Of a stretch of 64,000 bases of DNA, positions 42,003 to 50,826 are shown one piece after another. Source of the stretch: Natrinema mahii (GTDB taxonomy: Archaea > Halobacteriota > Halobacteria > Halobacteriales > Natrialbaceae). Within the stretch, counting starts at the first letter, position 1. Each line of letters begins with the position of its first letter. A model generated the notes under the pieces. It worked only from the letters and a program-made list of their open reading frames with translations, was not told the origin of the DNA and made no database searches. A program made the translations under genes and the position numbers. The stretch lies in NCBI GenBank assembly GCA_000690595.2, contig JHUT02000001.1:558001-622000 (forward strand), in the 5' to 3' direction.

Positions 42003-42884
42003 TCACTCGCCGGTTCGGAGGTGATGGAAAATGTACGTCTGGGCGTACCCCGCATACTCCCCGCCGAGTCGGTCCCGGATCGCTCGCGAGGTGTCGGCGT
42101 AGGAGCCGCGATCGCAGTCGGGGTAGTACTCCTCGATCGCCGACCTGATCCACGTATCGAGCGGGACGGCTTCGTCGAAGCCCAGCGAGAACAGCAGGAC
42201 GCAGTCGGCGACCTTCTCACCGACACCGACGAACTGTGTCAGATACTCTCGGGCAGCCTCGTACTCGAGGGCCCGCGCTTCGGCCGGGCGGGCCTCGCCG
42301 TCGGCGACCATCTCGGCGGTCCGGACGACATAGGGTGCGCGATATCCCAATCCGAGGTCGCGGAGATCGGTCTCGGTCGCGGCCGCCAGCTGCTCGGGCG
42401 TCGGGAACGCGTGGTAGGTCCCCCCGTCGAATGCGATCTGACTGCCGTATTCCCGAGCCAGCGCCGTGACCATCGAGTGGATGCGGCTCACCCGCATCTG
42501 CGCCGAGCAGATAAACGAGATCAGACAGCCGAAGGGCGGATCCTGCACGAGCCGCAGCCCGCGATGGGCCTCGTAGGCCTCCCGAAGTAAGGGATCGTCC
42601 GGCCCGGCGGCGACGATCGCCTCGAGGTCGTCGTCCAGTCGCAGGAGTCGCCGGACGGTCGCTTCGGCGTCGGTCGTCGATTCCCACTCGAGGCGATCGT
42701 CGCGACGCCGAACGCGGATCACATCGCCGTCGACCACCGTCGAGTACCACGCGTCGGGCGCGGGGTCGCCGCCGTACATCTCGCCGTCCTCGCGTCGCCA
42801 GAGGTAGCTCTGGCCGCTCTCGAGCGTCCGATACAGATCGAGTCCACCGGCGAGTTCCGCGAGTGCGATCGTGCCCGTCGCCAT
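42003..42884 (-). CDS. ogg: 8-oxoguanine DNA glycosylase
   Basis: The 293-residue base-excision repair enzyme has an N-terminal Ogg-type domain (LESGQSYLWRR) and a HhH-GPD domain with PFGCLISFICSAQMRVSRIHSMV. The helix-hairpin-helix is LTQFVGVGEKVADCVLLFSLGFDEAVPLDTWI, where the lysine of GVGEKVADC and the aspartate of PLDTW are the catalytic pair. This bifunctional glycosylase/lyase removes 8-oxoguanine. It is monocistronic and has the normal length. Confidence 0.92.
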   Translation of the reverse strand: MATGTIALAELAGGLDLYRTLESGQSYLWRREDGEMYGGDPAPDAWYSTVVDGDVIRVRRRDDRLEWESTTDAEATVRRLLRLDDDLEAIVAAGPDDPLLREAYEAHRGLRLVQDPPFGCLISFICSAQMRVSRIHSMVTALAREYGSQIAFDGGTYHAFPTPEQLAAATETDLRDLGLGYRAPYVVRTAEMVADGEARPAEARALEYEAAREYLTQFVGVGEKVADCVLLFSLGFDEAVPLDTWIRSAIEEYYPDCDRGSYADTSRAIRDRLGGEYAGYAQTYIFHHLRTGE

Positions 42885-43013
42885 TCGTTGGGGCCTTCGC
42901 GGGGGCGGGCTTTTGCCTTTCGAACCGACCGGGCCGACCCGGCTCGGAAGCGCGTCTCCGCCACTTCCCGGGTCGGGCGAACCTTCTTACTGGAGGCCAC
43001 CCAATGTCTGAGT

Positions 43014-43496
43014 ATGAATTGCAGGGTTGTCGTCGAAGCTGCCGTGCCGGTATTCGACGTCGAAACGCCGGACGAGGCGATCCGTATCGCCATCTCGAAG
43101 ACGGGCGAGATGTTGAACCCTGACCTGAACTACGTCGAGATCAACATGGGCGAGCGGACCTCTCCGTCCGGAGAGGAACTGCCCCCCGCGTTCATCGCGG
43201 CCGACGAGGCACTCGTTGCGCTCGAGTTGGAGATGACCGTCTTCAACGTCGAGCGCGAGGAACACGCTTCCCGAATCGCGCGCAAGGAGATCGGCCAACG
43301 CCTCGAGAACATCCCGCTCGAGGTCACGCAGATCGATGTCCTCGAAGACGACGACGTGGAGGACGACGCGGACGACGACGAATCGGCCGGGACCGAGTCG
43401 GCCGACGACGACGCCGTCGGATCGGCGACCGACGCCGGCGACGACGAGAGCGACGACGAGGAAATCCTCCCCGAGTTCGAGGATCTAGTCGAGTAG
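43014..43496 (+). CDS. DUF555 (UPF0212) protein with acidic tail
   Basis: The 160-residue protein starts MNCRVVVEAAVPVFDVETPDEAIRIAISKTGEMLNPDLNYVEI, the conserved core of archaeal DUF555, followed by ALELEMTVFNVEREEHASRIARKEIGQRLENIP. The final 50 residues are a highly acidic tail unique to haloarchaeal members. The function is unknown; the core is nearly universal in Euryarchaeota. A TATA-like CCTTCTTACT about 28 bases upstream supports this ATG. Confidence 0.85.
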   Translation: MNCRVVVEAAVPVFDVETPDEAIRIAISKTGEMLNPDLNYVEINMGERTSPSGEELPPAFIAADEALVALELEMTVFNVEREEHASRIARKEIGQRLENIPLEVTQIDVLEDDDVEDDADDDESAGTESADDDAVGSATDAGDDESDDEEILPEFEDLVE

Positions 43497-43624
43497 TCGG
43501 TTTCGGAGTCACGTGGCGGCCGGACGGCTGTCCTTCTCGAGTCGCTCGCCGGCGGAGACCGTCGAGTCGAGACACAGATGAGACTCGGTAGGTATTGCGA
43601 CGATCGGAGGATGCGACGAGTGAC

Positions 43625-43864
43625 TCAGTCGGCAGTAGCGGCGACTGCTTCCTGCTCCCCTTCCTCACGCATATTCTTCGTGATGCCCCCAGCGAGTGCA
43701 AAAACAGCGGCCTTGTGGTCGGTCTTCGATTTGTGGATGGATGTCGGTCGGATCCCTTTGGCTTCGTATTCCTCGAGGTCGATCTGACAGTTGTCCCACT
43801 CGGCGCACTGGTTCGATACCTCCGCGAGAAGGCCGTGAAGGTGAATGAGCTCCTGCTTCTTCAT
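43625..43864 (-). CDS. UPF0058 family small protein
   Basis: The 79-residue protein begins MKKQELIHLHGLLAEVSNQC, the hallmark of archaeal UPF0058, and continues with EYEAKGIRPTSIHKSKTDHKAAVFALAGGITKNM. Conserved His and Cys residues suggest metal binding; no function is known. Haloarchaeal genomes carry several paralogues. An upstream ATG two codons earlier is possible. A TATA element and an inverted repeat precede the gene. Confidence 0.85.
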   Translation of the reverse strand: MKKQELIHLHGLLAEVSNQCAEWDNCQIDLEEYEAKGIRPTSIHKSKTDHKAAVFALAGGITKNMREEGEQEAVAATAD

Positions 43865-43886
43865 AACCATGCAGTCCTACCCACTG

Positions 43887-43927
43887 CAGGGTTATATTAT
43901 TATCTTGAGTTGCGTTAACACGCAACT
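43887..43927 (-). promoter_or_regulatory. Promoter and 8-bp inverted repeat before the UPF0058 gene
   Basis: A TATA-like stretch (GATAATAATATAAC on the minus strand, about 43890-43903) stands roughly 29 bases before the start. Immediately upstream, AGTTGCGT (43908-43915) and ACGCAACT (43920-43927) form perfect 8-bp arms around TAAC, in the position of an activator or repressor site. Confidence 0.55.
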
Positions 43928-44121
43928 TGTGACTGTCGAACGGTCTGTCACCGTCCGGTACAGTTCGAATGGGTCACCTACAACGACACGATCACCAGCA
44001 GGGAGCGAGGTAGCCGTTTATTGCTCGTCGTAACAAGGTCTTTCTCCCCAAGTTCCGAGATGCTGACTCCGGAGAGTTAAACGGTGACTACTCGGAGAAC
44101 GACGGCGGGAAACCGGAGGTG

Positions 44122-44301
44122 CTAGCCGAGTTGTTTCAGCGTCTGGAGGTCACGGTCCGTCCGCATGAACTCGGCAGTCCGGTGGGAGGCGTGACAGTTC
44201 GGGCAGTGGAACATCTCCGCAGCTGCGGGGAGTTCGTCCGGAGAGACCTGCCAGTCTTTCGTACATTCGGGACACAGTAACTGGACGGTCGTCGTATCCA
44301 T
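44122..44301 (-). CDS. Small zinc-ribbon protein (DUF7836-like)
   Basis: The 59-residue protein has two CPxC knuckles, LLCPECTKDW and FHCPNCHASH, forming a four-cysteine zinc ribbon, then the conserved tail EFMRTDRDLQTLKQ. This short protein is common in haloarchaea, catalogued as DUF7836 if I recall correctly, with no known partner. The ATG at 44299-44301 is preferred; one five codons upstream is possible. Confidence 0.75.
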   Translation of the reverse strand: MDTTTVQLLCPECTKDWQVSPDELPAAAEMFHCPNCHASHRTAEFMRTDRDLQTLKQLG

Positions 44302-44406
44302 GTGACTCTCTTTCACTGGCGGATAGAAAAGCGTTGCCGCAGTTTCGGACGGTCGAGAATACCACCCGTCCCGAGCCGGCCTGACAGATGACGGTCGCGA
44401 CGGCGC

Positions 44407-45384
44407 TTACGCGGGTGCGGCCGTATCGGAGGCCTCGAGGAGTTCCTTGTAGCGGTTGCGGATGGTGACTTCGGAGATGCTGGCGACGTCGCTGACCTCG
44501 TTCTGGGTAACCTTCTCGTTGGTCAGCAACGCGGCGGCGTACACCGAAGCGGCCGCGAGGCCGACCGGCGACTTGCCGCTGTGGACGCCCTCCTGTCGCG
44601 CGGATTCGAGCAATTCGCGCGCCATGCGTTCGGTCTCGTCCGAGAGATCGAGATCGCTGACGAAACGGGGCACGTAGTGTTCGGGGTCGGCCGGCTTGAC
44701 CTCGAGGCCGAGTTCCCGAATGATATAGCGGTACGTGCGGGTCAGTTCCATCTTCTCGACGCGGCTGACCGCCGAAATCTCGTCGAGACTGCGGGGGGTG
44801 CCGGCCTGGCGGGCGGCGGCGTACAGCGACGCCGTGGCGACGCCCTCGATCGAGCGGCCCGGCAGCAGATCCTCCTCGAGGGCGCGGCGGTAGATGACTG
44901 ACGCGGTCTCGCGGACGTTCTCGGGGAGGCCGAGCGCGCTGGCCATCCGGTCGATCTCGCCCAGCGCCTGCTTGAGGTTGCGCTCTTTGGAGTCACGGGT
45001 ACGGAACCGCTCGTTCCAGGTGCGCAGGCGCTGCATCTTCTGGCGCTGGCGACTCGAGAGCGAGCGGCCGTAGGCGTCCTTGTCCTGCCAGCCGATGTTG
45101 GTCGAGAGCCCCTGGTCGTGCATCATGTTGGTCGTCGGCGCGCCGACGCGGGACTTTTCGTCTTTCTCAGCGGCGTCGAACGCACGCCATTCGGGGCCGC
45201 GGTCGATCTCGTCTTCCTCGACGACGAGGCCACAGTCCGTACAGACCGTCTCGGCGTGTTCGTCGTCGGAAACCAGTCGGCCGCCACACTCAGGGCAGTG
45301 TTCCTGCTCGTCGGATACCGCGGTCTCTTCCTCGCTTTCGGTCTCCCGCTCGTTCGTATAGGTTCGGATGCTCGTATCTGTCAT
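44407..45384 (-). CDS. tfb: Transcription initiation factor TFB
   Basis: The 325-residue archaeal TFIIB homologue recruits RNA polymerase to TBP-bound promoters. After an acidic N-terminus comes a zinc ribbon (CPECGG and CTDCGL), the B-reader/linker region GPEWRAFDAAEKDEKSRVGAPTT, and two cyclin folds with GRSIEGVATASLYAAARQAGTPRSLDEIS and GKSPVGLAAASVYAAALLTNEKVTQNEVSDVASISEVTIRNRYKEL. Haloarchaea have many TFBs; which orthologue this is cannot be told here. Its own promoter contains a palindrome-embedded TATA box. Confidence 0.96.
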   Translation of the reverse strand: MTDTSIRTYTNERETESEEETAVSDEQEHCPECGGRLVSDDEHAETVCTDCGLVVEEDEIDRGPEWRAFDAAEKDEKSRVGAPTTNMMHDQGLSTNIGWQDKDAYGRSLSSRQRQKMQRLRTWNERFRTRDSKERNLKQALGEIDRMASALGLPENVRETASVIYRRALEEDLLPGRSIEGVATASLYAAARQAGTPRSLDEISAVSRVEKMELTRTYRYIIRELGLEVKPADPEHYVPRFVSDLDLSDETERMARELLESARQEGVHSGKSPVGLAAASVYAAALLTNEKVTQNEVSDVASISEVTIRNRYKELLEASDTAAPA

Positions 45385-45466
45385 TGTGTATCGGGTGGGT
45401 TACTCGGGGCTCCCGGGTGGGGTAACCAGAAGAAACCCGGTCGCCTCGGTTAACATAGGGTAAGGC

Positions 45467-45488
45467 CGAAACGCATATAAATGTTTCG
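45467..45488. promoter_or_regulatory. Palindrome-embedded TATA box upstream of tfb
   Basis: CGAAAC (45467-45472) and GTTTCG (45483-45488) flank GCATATAAAT, so the TATA box sits in the centre of a 22-bp inverted repeat. It is about 90 bases before the tfb start, implying a leader of about 65 bases on the minus strand. Because the motif is symmetric it could also fire to the plus side. Confidence 0.55.
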
Positions 45489-45596
45489 CCTACTTTATAA
45501 ACTGACCGTATTTTCTATTATATAGGTTCCGGTTACATAGTGATTAATCGTGTGGGTTTTCCTGCCAGGTCGGGTGCCATCGGGCGGCCCGGATCG

Positions 45597-45884
45597 CTAC
45601 TCGACGGTGAACAGATGGCCCTCTCTCGGAACGTCGAACAGCCCGACCCGGGCACCCGCGTCCAGCCACGCGTGTCCGTACGAAAACGACGCGAGGGCGT
45701 TGACGAGGTCGTCGTGCTCCCGGAAATGGTTGCCGTCGTCCAAGTACGACGCCGCCATCTCGTAGCAGTCGGCGGCCGCCTCGGCCATCGGTGTCCCCTC
45801 GGGCGGCGCGATCGTCGCTTCCTCGAGCGCCTCCGCGAGCAACTCCCCATACCGGTTCGTCTTCTCCTCGAGATCGGCGGCCAT
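45597..45884 (-). CDS. DUF357 family protein
   Basis: The 95-residue helical protein reads MAADLEEKTNRYGELLAEALEE, then MAEAAADCYEMAASYLDDGNHFREHDDLVNALASFSYGHAWLDAGARVGLFDV, matching archaeal DUF357, a small helical-bundle family without known activity. The length is standard. It is divergent from the downstream thioredoxin-reductase fusion. Confidence 0.88.
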   Translation of the reverse strand: MAADLEEKTNRYGELLAEALEEATIAPPEGTPMAEAAADCYEMAASYLDDGNHFREHDDLVNALASFSYGHAWLDAGARVGLFDVPREGHLFTVE

Positions 45885-46115
45885 ATCCGATTCGTCGTCG
45901 CTCGAGTCCGTAAGTGCGTCGCCTCTTCGATCCGTTCGTCCGAACGGTCGACGCGTCGGCGGGGGTTCCGACCACTGTCTCCCGCGAACTCTCGGTGTCA
46001 GTCACGTCCCGGAAATCACTCGAACGGGGCCTGAACGCGCTCAGGGCCGTCGTAGCAAGCGGGAGCGATTGCTGAGAACGCAAGCGGTTTAGGCGCTCTG
46101 CCCCAACCGGAACGC

Positions 46116-47441
46116 ATGAGCGACCACCCGCGCGTCGAGATTTATACGAAGACCGATTGTCCGTATTGTGAGAAGGCAACGGACCTCTTCGACAGCAAGG
46201 GCATCGAGTACGAGACGTACAACGTCACCGACGACGAGGACCGCTTCGAGGAGATGGTCGAGCGCGCCGACGGGCGTCAGACTGCCCCCGAAGTGTTCAT
46301 CGACGACGAACTGATCGGCGGCTGGGACGACACCGCCGCACTGAACGAAACCGGCGAACTCGACGAGAAGTTGGGCATCGCCGAGGAGAACGACGACGAG
46401 ATCGTCGAACACCGCAAACTGATTATCGCCGGCACCGGCATCGCCGGCCTCACCGCTGCCATCTACGCCGGCCGCTCGAACAACGAGCCGCTGGTCATCG
46501 AGGGCGACGAACCCGGCGGGCAGCTCACCCTGACCACCGACGTCGCCAACTACCCCGGCTTCCCCGACGGCATCGGCGGCCCGGAACTGGTCAACAACAT
46601 GAAAGAGCAGGCCAAACAGTTCGGTGCCGACCTGAAAAACGGCATCATCGAGTCGGTCGATGACTCGAGCCGGCCCTTCCGCGTCGAGATGAAAAACGGC
46701 GACGTCTACACCGCCGACGCCGTCATCGCGGCCTCGGGTGCCAGCGCCCGCACGCTCGGGATCCCCGGCGAGGACGAACTCATGGGCTACGGTCTCTCGA
46801 CGTGTGCGACCTGTGACGGCGCGTTCTTCCGCGGCGAGGACATGCTCGTCGTCGGCGGCGGCGACGCCGCTATGGAGGAAGCGACCTTCCTCACGAAGTT
46901 CGCCGACACCGTCTACATCGCCCACCGCCGCGAGGAGTTCCGCGCGGAGGACTACTGGATCGACCGCGTCCAGGAGAAAGTCGACGAGGGCGAGATCGAG
47001 ATCATGAAAAACACCGAACTGATCGAGATCCACGGCTCTCAGGAAGACGGCGTCGACCACGTCACCCTCGTCGAGAACGAGCAGGGCCACCCCACCGACC
47101 GCCTCGACGACCCCGAGACCGAGGAGTTCGACTTCGACGTCGGCGCGGTCTTCTTCGCGATCGGCCACACCCCCAACACCGACTACCTCGAGCACACCGG
47201 CGTCGAAACCGACGCCGACGGCTACCTGAAAACGAAGGGCGGCGACGGCGGCGGCCAGACCGAAACCGACGTCCCCGGTATCTTCGGGGCCGGCGACGTC
47301 GTCGACTACCACTACCAGCAGGCCGTCACCGCGGCCGGCATGGGTTCGAAAGCCGCCCTGGACGCCGACGAGTATCTCGAGGACCTCGAGCGCGCCGAGT
47401 CGACGGCCGAAGAAGCCGAACCCGCTGCGGCCGACGACTGA
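46116..47441 (+). CDS. Glutaredoxin-thioredoxin reductase fusion
   Basis: The 441-residue protein joins an N-terminal glutaredoxin domain (VEIYTKTDCPYCEKATDLF, residues about 7-25; APEVFIDDELIGGWDD) to a thioredoxin-reductase-like flavoprotein. The flavoprotein has an FAD motif IIAGTGIAGLTAAIYAGRS, a redox-active CATC in STCATCDGAFFRG, an NAD(P) motif VVGGGDAAMEEA, and a C-terminal GIFGAGDVVD. The fusion would pass electrons from NAD(P)H through the CATC pair to the CPYC domain in one chain. GTGIAG replaces the usual GSGPAG. A TATA-like GTTTAGGC stands 28 bases upstream. Confidence 0.93.
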   Translation: MSDHPRVEIYTKTDCPYCEKATDLFDSKGIEYETYNVTDDEDRFEEMVERADGRQTAPEVFIDDELIGGWDDTAALNETGELDEKLGIAEENDDEIVEHRKLIIAGTGIAGLTAAIYAGRSNNEPLVIEGDEPGGQLTLTTDVANYPGFPDGIGGPELVNNMKEQAKQFGADLKNGIIESVDDSSRPFRVEMKNGDVYTADAVIAASGASARTLGIPGEDELMGYGLSTCATCDGAFFRGEDMLVVGGGDAAMEEATFLTKFADTVYIAHRREEFRAEDYWIDRVQEKVDEGEIEIMKNTELIEIHGSQEDGVDHVTLVENEQGHPTDRLDDPETEEFDFDVGAVFFAIGHTPNTDYLEHTGVETDADGYLKTKGGDGGGQTETDVPGIFGAGDVVDYHYQQAVTAAGMGSKAALDADEYLEDLERAESTAEEAEPAAADD

Positions 47442-47829
47442 ATCCAACTCGTCGTATCAGTCCCGGGACGGTTGCGGTCGATCGAGCCCGGTCGCTCTTT
47501 TGACGACGCGTTCGCTTCCGATCTGATCACGGGCCATCGACTGTTTGCAGTCGCTTTCGCCGTTGCGCTGCGCTGCTGATTGCCGGTCAGCCATGTCCAG
47601 CACTGTCGCGAGCGACGACCGCAGCTACTCCCGGGCAGTGGAGACACGATGGGCGTCGTCCCTCGAGTCGAGACGGAGCGTCGGCCGATCGGCTCACCGT
47701 CGCCACTGAGACCAGCCTGTCGTGTGGCGCTGTCTCGATGTCGAGCGGTCGGGACCGTCGTTCGATCGGTACCGGCGAACGGCCGTCCGATCGATCGCGC
47801 AATACCCGTCGCTGGTCGGTGTAGCGTCC
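47442..47829. other. Intergenic region without a recognised gene
   Basis: The 388-base spacer between the reductase fusion and the terminator of the surface glycoprotein has only arginine-rich open frames on both strands, unlike the acidic proteins around them. Short palindromes such as CGATCGATCG occur near 47790. Nothing functional was identified. Confidence 0.6.
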
Positions 47830-47877
47830 AATAAAAGAAAACCGCGGAAATTGGAACCGGTGTGATCCGGTGGTTCT
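47830..47877 (-). terminator. Terminator of the S-layer-type gene
   Basis: On the minus strand, just after the stop codon, GAACCACCGG and CCGGTTC (47854-47876) form a stem with a six-base loop. It is followed by a T-rich stretch read TTTTCTTTTATT (about 47830-47841). Hairpin plus T tract suggests efficient termination of a highly expressed gene. Confidence 0.6.
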
Positions 47878-47882
47878 ACAGC

Positions 47883-50177
47883 TTAGTTCTGACGGCGCAG
47901 CGCCAGCATGGCAGCGCCGAGCAGCGCGACGAGAGCGACGCCGACACCGAAGCCGGGCGTACCGTCGTCGCCGCCGTCGTCACCGTCGTCGGAGCCGTCG
48001 TCACCGTCGCCCTTGTCGGGGTCCTCGACGGTGAGCGTGCCGTCTTCGACGACTTCGCCGTTAGCGGTCAGTTCCCACTCGTAGTCGCCAGCGGAGGCGT
48101 TCTCGAGCAGGGTCGCGCCGTCGACGATCGTGTCGGAGGCGCCGCCCTCGAGTTCGACGGTGTCGTTAGCGAGTTCCTCACCGTCGAAGGTGAAGGTGAC
48201 GTCCTCGGACATGGTGTCTTCGGCCGGGTTCTCGGCGGTGATCGTACCGGTCACGTCGTCACCCTTGACGGGCTCGGACGGACTGGTGGAGACATCGTAC
48301 TCGAAGGAGTCAGGGGCGGAACTCTCGCCCTGAACGATGATACCCGAAGCCGAGACTTCTGCATCAGCACCGGTTTCAGTCATGCGGATGTTGTCGATTT
48401 CCTGACCGGCTTCCTGGTCACTGAAGTCCCAGGATGCGGTCGCCATACCGTCCTCACCGACGACAGCTTCGCCGGAGGTGACCTCGGTCGGGAAGCGGAT
48501 ACGGTAGGTGACTTCCGTACCGGGTGCGACGTTCGTTTCGGCCGTGATCTCGGAGTTTTCGCTGTTCTCGATTTCGAGGCGGTCCTCGTCGTCGAGCTCA
48601 CTGGCGAAGTCGATGGAACGCTCCTCAACATCGACTTCCTGGGAGACGAGTTCCTCGTCGTCCGCACTCTGGATGTAGCCGTTCGATTCGTTCACGGAGA
48701 ACGAAACGTTCCACGTTTCGTCGTTGTCAACCATGTCGTGAGCGCCGATGTCAGCGACGACGTAGAACGTGTCGTTTTCGGCGTCTTCAACGATCTGGGC
48801 GTTGTCGCCGAGGTCGTTAACGCCGAACTGGTCAGGCTCGCTGTAGCGCGGGTCGTTCGTGTCGGTGTAGTTGAGGTTCAGACCTTCGCCGACCAGTTCG
48901 CCGGCGTCGTTGGTCATATACCCGTAGACACCAGTGGCCTCGACTTCCGTCACGAGGAGGTCGCCGTTAGCGACCGTGTCGCTCTGAGTTGCATCCTCGA
49001 GGATGGTGTCGATGTCGCTATCGACGTTGTAGCTGGCGGGTGCAGTCCACGTCGTCAGGTCGTCAGTCGAGCGGTCCTCGAGGATCAGGACTGCAGCGTC
49101 CGTCGCGTCGGCCTCGCCTTCGGACGAGTCAGCGACGTATGCCTCTAGCTCGAAGTCAGACGGCAGGAGCCGATTGTTGGCGCCAATGTTGTTCTTCTTG
49201 TCAACTAGTTCAACTTCTCCTTCGTCTGCGGCGGAGAATGAACCAGCGACATCTGTGCTAGCCGTGTACGTGTTGAAGTTGACCGTCACTTCGTCGGCGT
49301 CATCGTAACTGTGGACGCGGAGAACTGCGTGGTAGTTCTCGTCCTCCTCAGTCACGTTGACGTACATCTCGTCGGTCTGGGACGGCTCGAGCGTGAACTG
49401 AGCGACGTCACCGACTTCCTGCTCGTAGGTGTTCGCGTCGAAGTCTGCGCTCGTGTCAGCAGCCGAGGTCAGGTCGATCGACGTGCTGGCTTCGGCACCA
49501 GTGTCGGTCGCCGTGAACGTGAACGTCTGTTCACCGGTGGAGAAGTTGCCTTCATCGAACGCAACGCTCCACTTCTGGCTGCTCTTGACCGATTCGATGG
49601 TGACGACATCGTCAGTGACAGTGACATCGCTATCGCCCTCAACGCCAAGCGCGTGTGCGAGGTTACTACCGCTGATGCCCTCCGCGGTCACGTTCACGTC
49701 GTAACCGTTACGAGCGGACGTGAGCGTCAGGTCTTCCTCGGTGTTGAGCGAGGTCTCGTTGGCACTGAAGCTCGCCTTGAGGTTCTGGTCGTTAACAGTG
49801 AAGTTCACACTGTTGGGGCCAGCCGTTTCACCTTCGAGGGTATACTCCCCGGAGAGTTCACTGGTATCTATGTCGACGTAAAGGCCCGATCCACCCTCAA
49901 TTTTTTCGGTGGGAATCTCCCGGACCAGCGTCCCATCATCGTCGATCAGAGCGACTTCAGTTTCGTCCGAAGCCCAATTGTTACCGTCAATTCCGGAAGC
50001 ATAGAGTTGTTCACCTTTCCAGAAACGATCGCCGTCGTTGATCGTATCTGTCTCACTGCTGTCGACCGCTGCCGCGCCGCCCGCAAACGCTGCGGACATG
50101 GCGACAACGGAGAGGACCATAAGCGCGGCCAGGACTACTGCGCGTCCCTTTTCGCGATAGGTCGTTTCGCTTGTCAT
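47883..50177 (-). CDS. S-layer-type surface glycoprotein with PGF-CTERM anchor
   Basis: The 764-residue exported protein has a Sec signal (KGRAVVLAALMVLSVVAMSAAFAGGAAA, residues about 9-36) in the style of haloarchaeal S-layer glycoproteins. It has a large acidic ectodomain of Ig-like beta domains with many N-x-S/T sequons (for example NFT, NET, NVT, NYT, NDT), an Asp/Gly-rich linker and a C-terminal TPGFGVGVALVALLGAAMLALRRQN. The last is a PGF-CTERM signal, removed and lipid-modified by archaeosortase ArtA. It is probably the main or an accessory S-layer protein. The ATG at 50175-50177 begins the signal peptide; a 14-codon upstream extension is unlikely. Confidence 0.92.
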   Translation of the reverse strand: MTSETTYREKGRAVVLAALMVLSVVAMSAAFAGGAAAVDSSETDTINDGDRFWKGEQLYASGIDGNNWASDETEVALIDDDGTLVREIPTEKIEGGSGLYVDIDTSELSGEYTLEGETAGPNSVNFTVNDQNLKASFSANETSLNTEEDLTLTSARNGYDVNVTAEGISGSNLAHALGVEGDSDVTVTDDVVTIESVKSSQKWSVAFDEGNFSTGEQTFTFTATDTGAEASTSIDLTSAADTSADFDANTYEQEVGDVAQFTLEPSQTDEMYVNVTEEDENYHAVLRVHSYDDADEVTVNFNTYTASTDVAGSFSAADEGEVELVDKKNNIGANNRLLPSDFELEAYVADSSEGEADATDAAVLILEDRSTDDLTTWTAPASYNVDSDIDTILEDATQSDTVANGDLLVTEVEATGVYGYMTNDAGELVGEGLNLNYTDTNDPRYSEPDQFGVNDLGDNAQIVEDAENDTFYVVADIGAHDMVDNDETWNVSFSVNESNGYIQSADDEELVSQEVDVEERSIDFASELDDEDRLEIENSENSEITAETNVAPGTEVTYRIRFPTEVTSGEAVVGEDGMATASWDFSDQEAGQEIDNIRMTETGADAEVSASGIIVQGESSAPDSFEYDVSTSPSEPVKGDDVTGTITAENPAEDTMSEDVTFTFDGEELANDTVELEGGASDTIVDGATLLENASAGDYEWELTANGEVVEDGTLTVEDPDKGDGDDGSDDGDDGGDDGTPGFGVGVALVALLGAAMLALRRQN

Positions 50178-50766
50178 GTGTTGTGTATTATTATCGTGTT
50201 GTGTTTGGTTAGCGCGCAATTCACCTGGAGCGCGAGCCGACCCCAGTACCGTACTGCCGGGTTGATGGGTGGCTCACACCGGGTAGGGGTAATCAGTTCT
50301 TTACACAACTCCGTAATAAGCTTTCTGTCTCACACATAGCCGGAACGACAGGTGCAAAGACGATATTACCGCAGTAGGGAAAGGGGTTGAAGGCGCGACT
50401 GCCACGGCATTTACGCTGTCTGTGACTGTATCGATAGCAGATTATTTCTCAGCGTCGTGGACGACGATAACGCAGTAAGATACGCATACCGACCTCGGAC
50501 CTAACTAGTATTCTCGCGCGGACTCGAGGCGGCGTGACAGTTCGATCGCGATAGCCCCCTCGAGCGACCGAGCCGAGTCACTGCCGACGACCCCGACATC
50601 GGTGTGGGCCGACGGTCCCGGTATCGAGTCGTTCAGGTCGGCGACCGATGACGATCGATTCACGGCTCGACGGGTGATCTCGGAGCGAAGCGACGACGAA
50701 AACGATCGGCTTTCGCGTTGCCCGACCTCGTTCAAATGGATTAAATCCACAGTATGTTCATGGAAA
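50178..50766. promoter_or_regulatory. Upstream region of the surface glycoprotein gene
   Basis: The gap is long and relatively AT-rich. A TATA-like CTTATTACG on the minus strand (about 50309-50318) would give a leader of about 105 bases, similar to known haloarchaeal S-layer genes. A GTG-started frame at 50505-50750 on the minus strand (81 codons, ending AIAIELSRRLESAREY) is possible, but its composition and promoter are unconvincing, so it is not called. Confidence 0.5.
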
Positions 50767-50802
50767 AATAAGCCTCGTGGGTAATAGTGGGTAAGGCTTA
50801 TT
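50767..50802 (+). promoter_or_regulatory. Operator-like repeats before the MazEF-like pair
   Basis: Arms AATAAGCC (50767-50774) and GGCTTATT (50795-50802) form a perfect 8-bp inverted repeat. Between them GTGGGTAA occurs twice, at 50777-50784 and 50787-50794, one helical turn apart. The block lies 25-60 bases before the antitoxin ATG at 50827. It overlaps the expected promoter, as autorepressed toxin-antitoxin operons require. Confidence 0.65.
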
Positions 50803-50826
50803 CAGCAGTGCGTTGTAGTGGGCGAC

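Noticed and set aside
47580-47834. Open frames on both strands after the reductase fusion
   Set aside because: Both are arginine-rich and lack acidic composition or a promoter, so they are unlikely to be genes.
50505-50750. 81-codon GTG-started frame upstream of the surface glycoprotein
   Set aside because: Its composition is neutral, the promoter spacing is poor and no family is recognised. It is mentioned under the intergenic region only.
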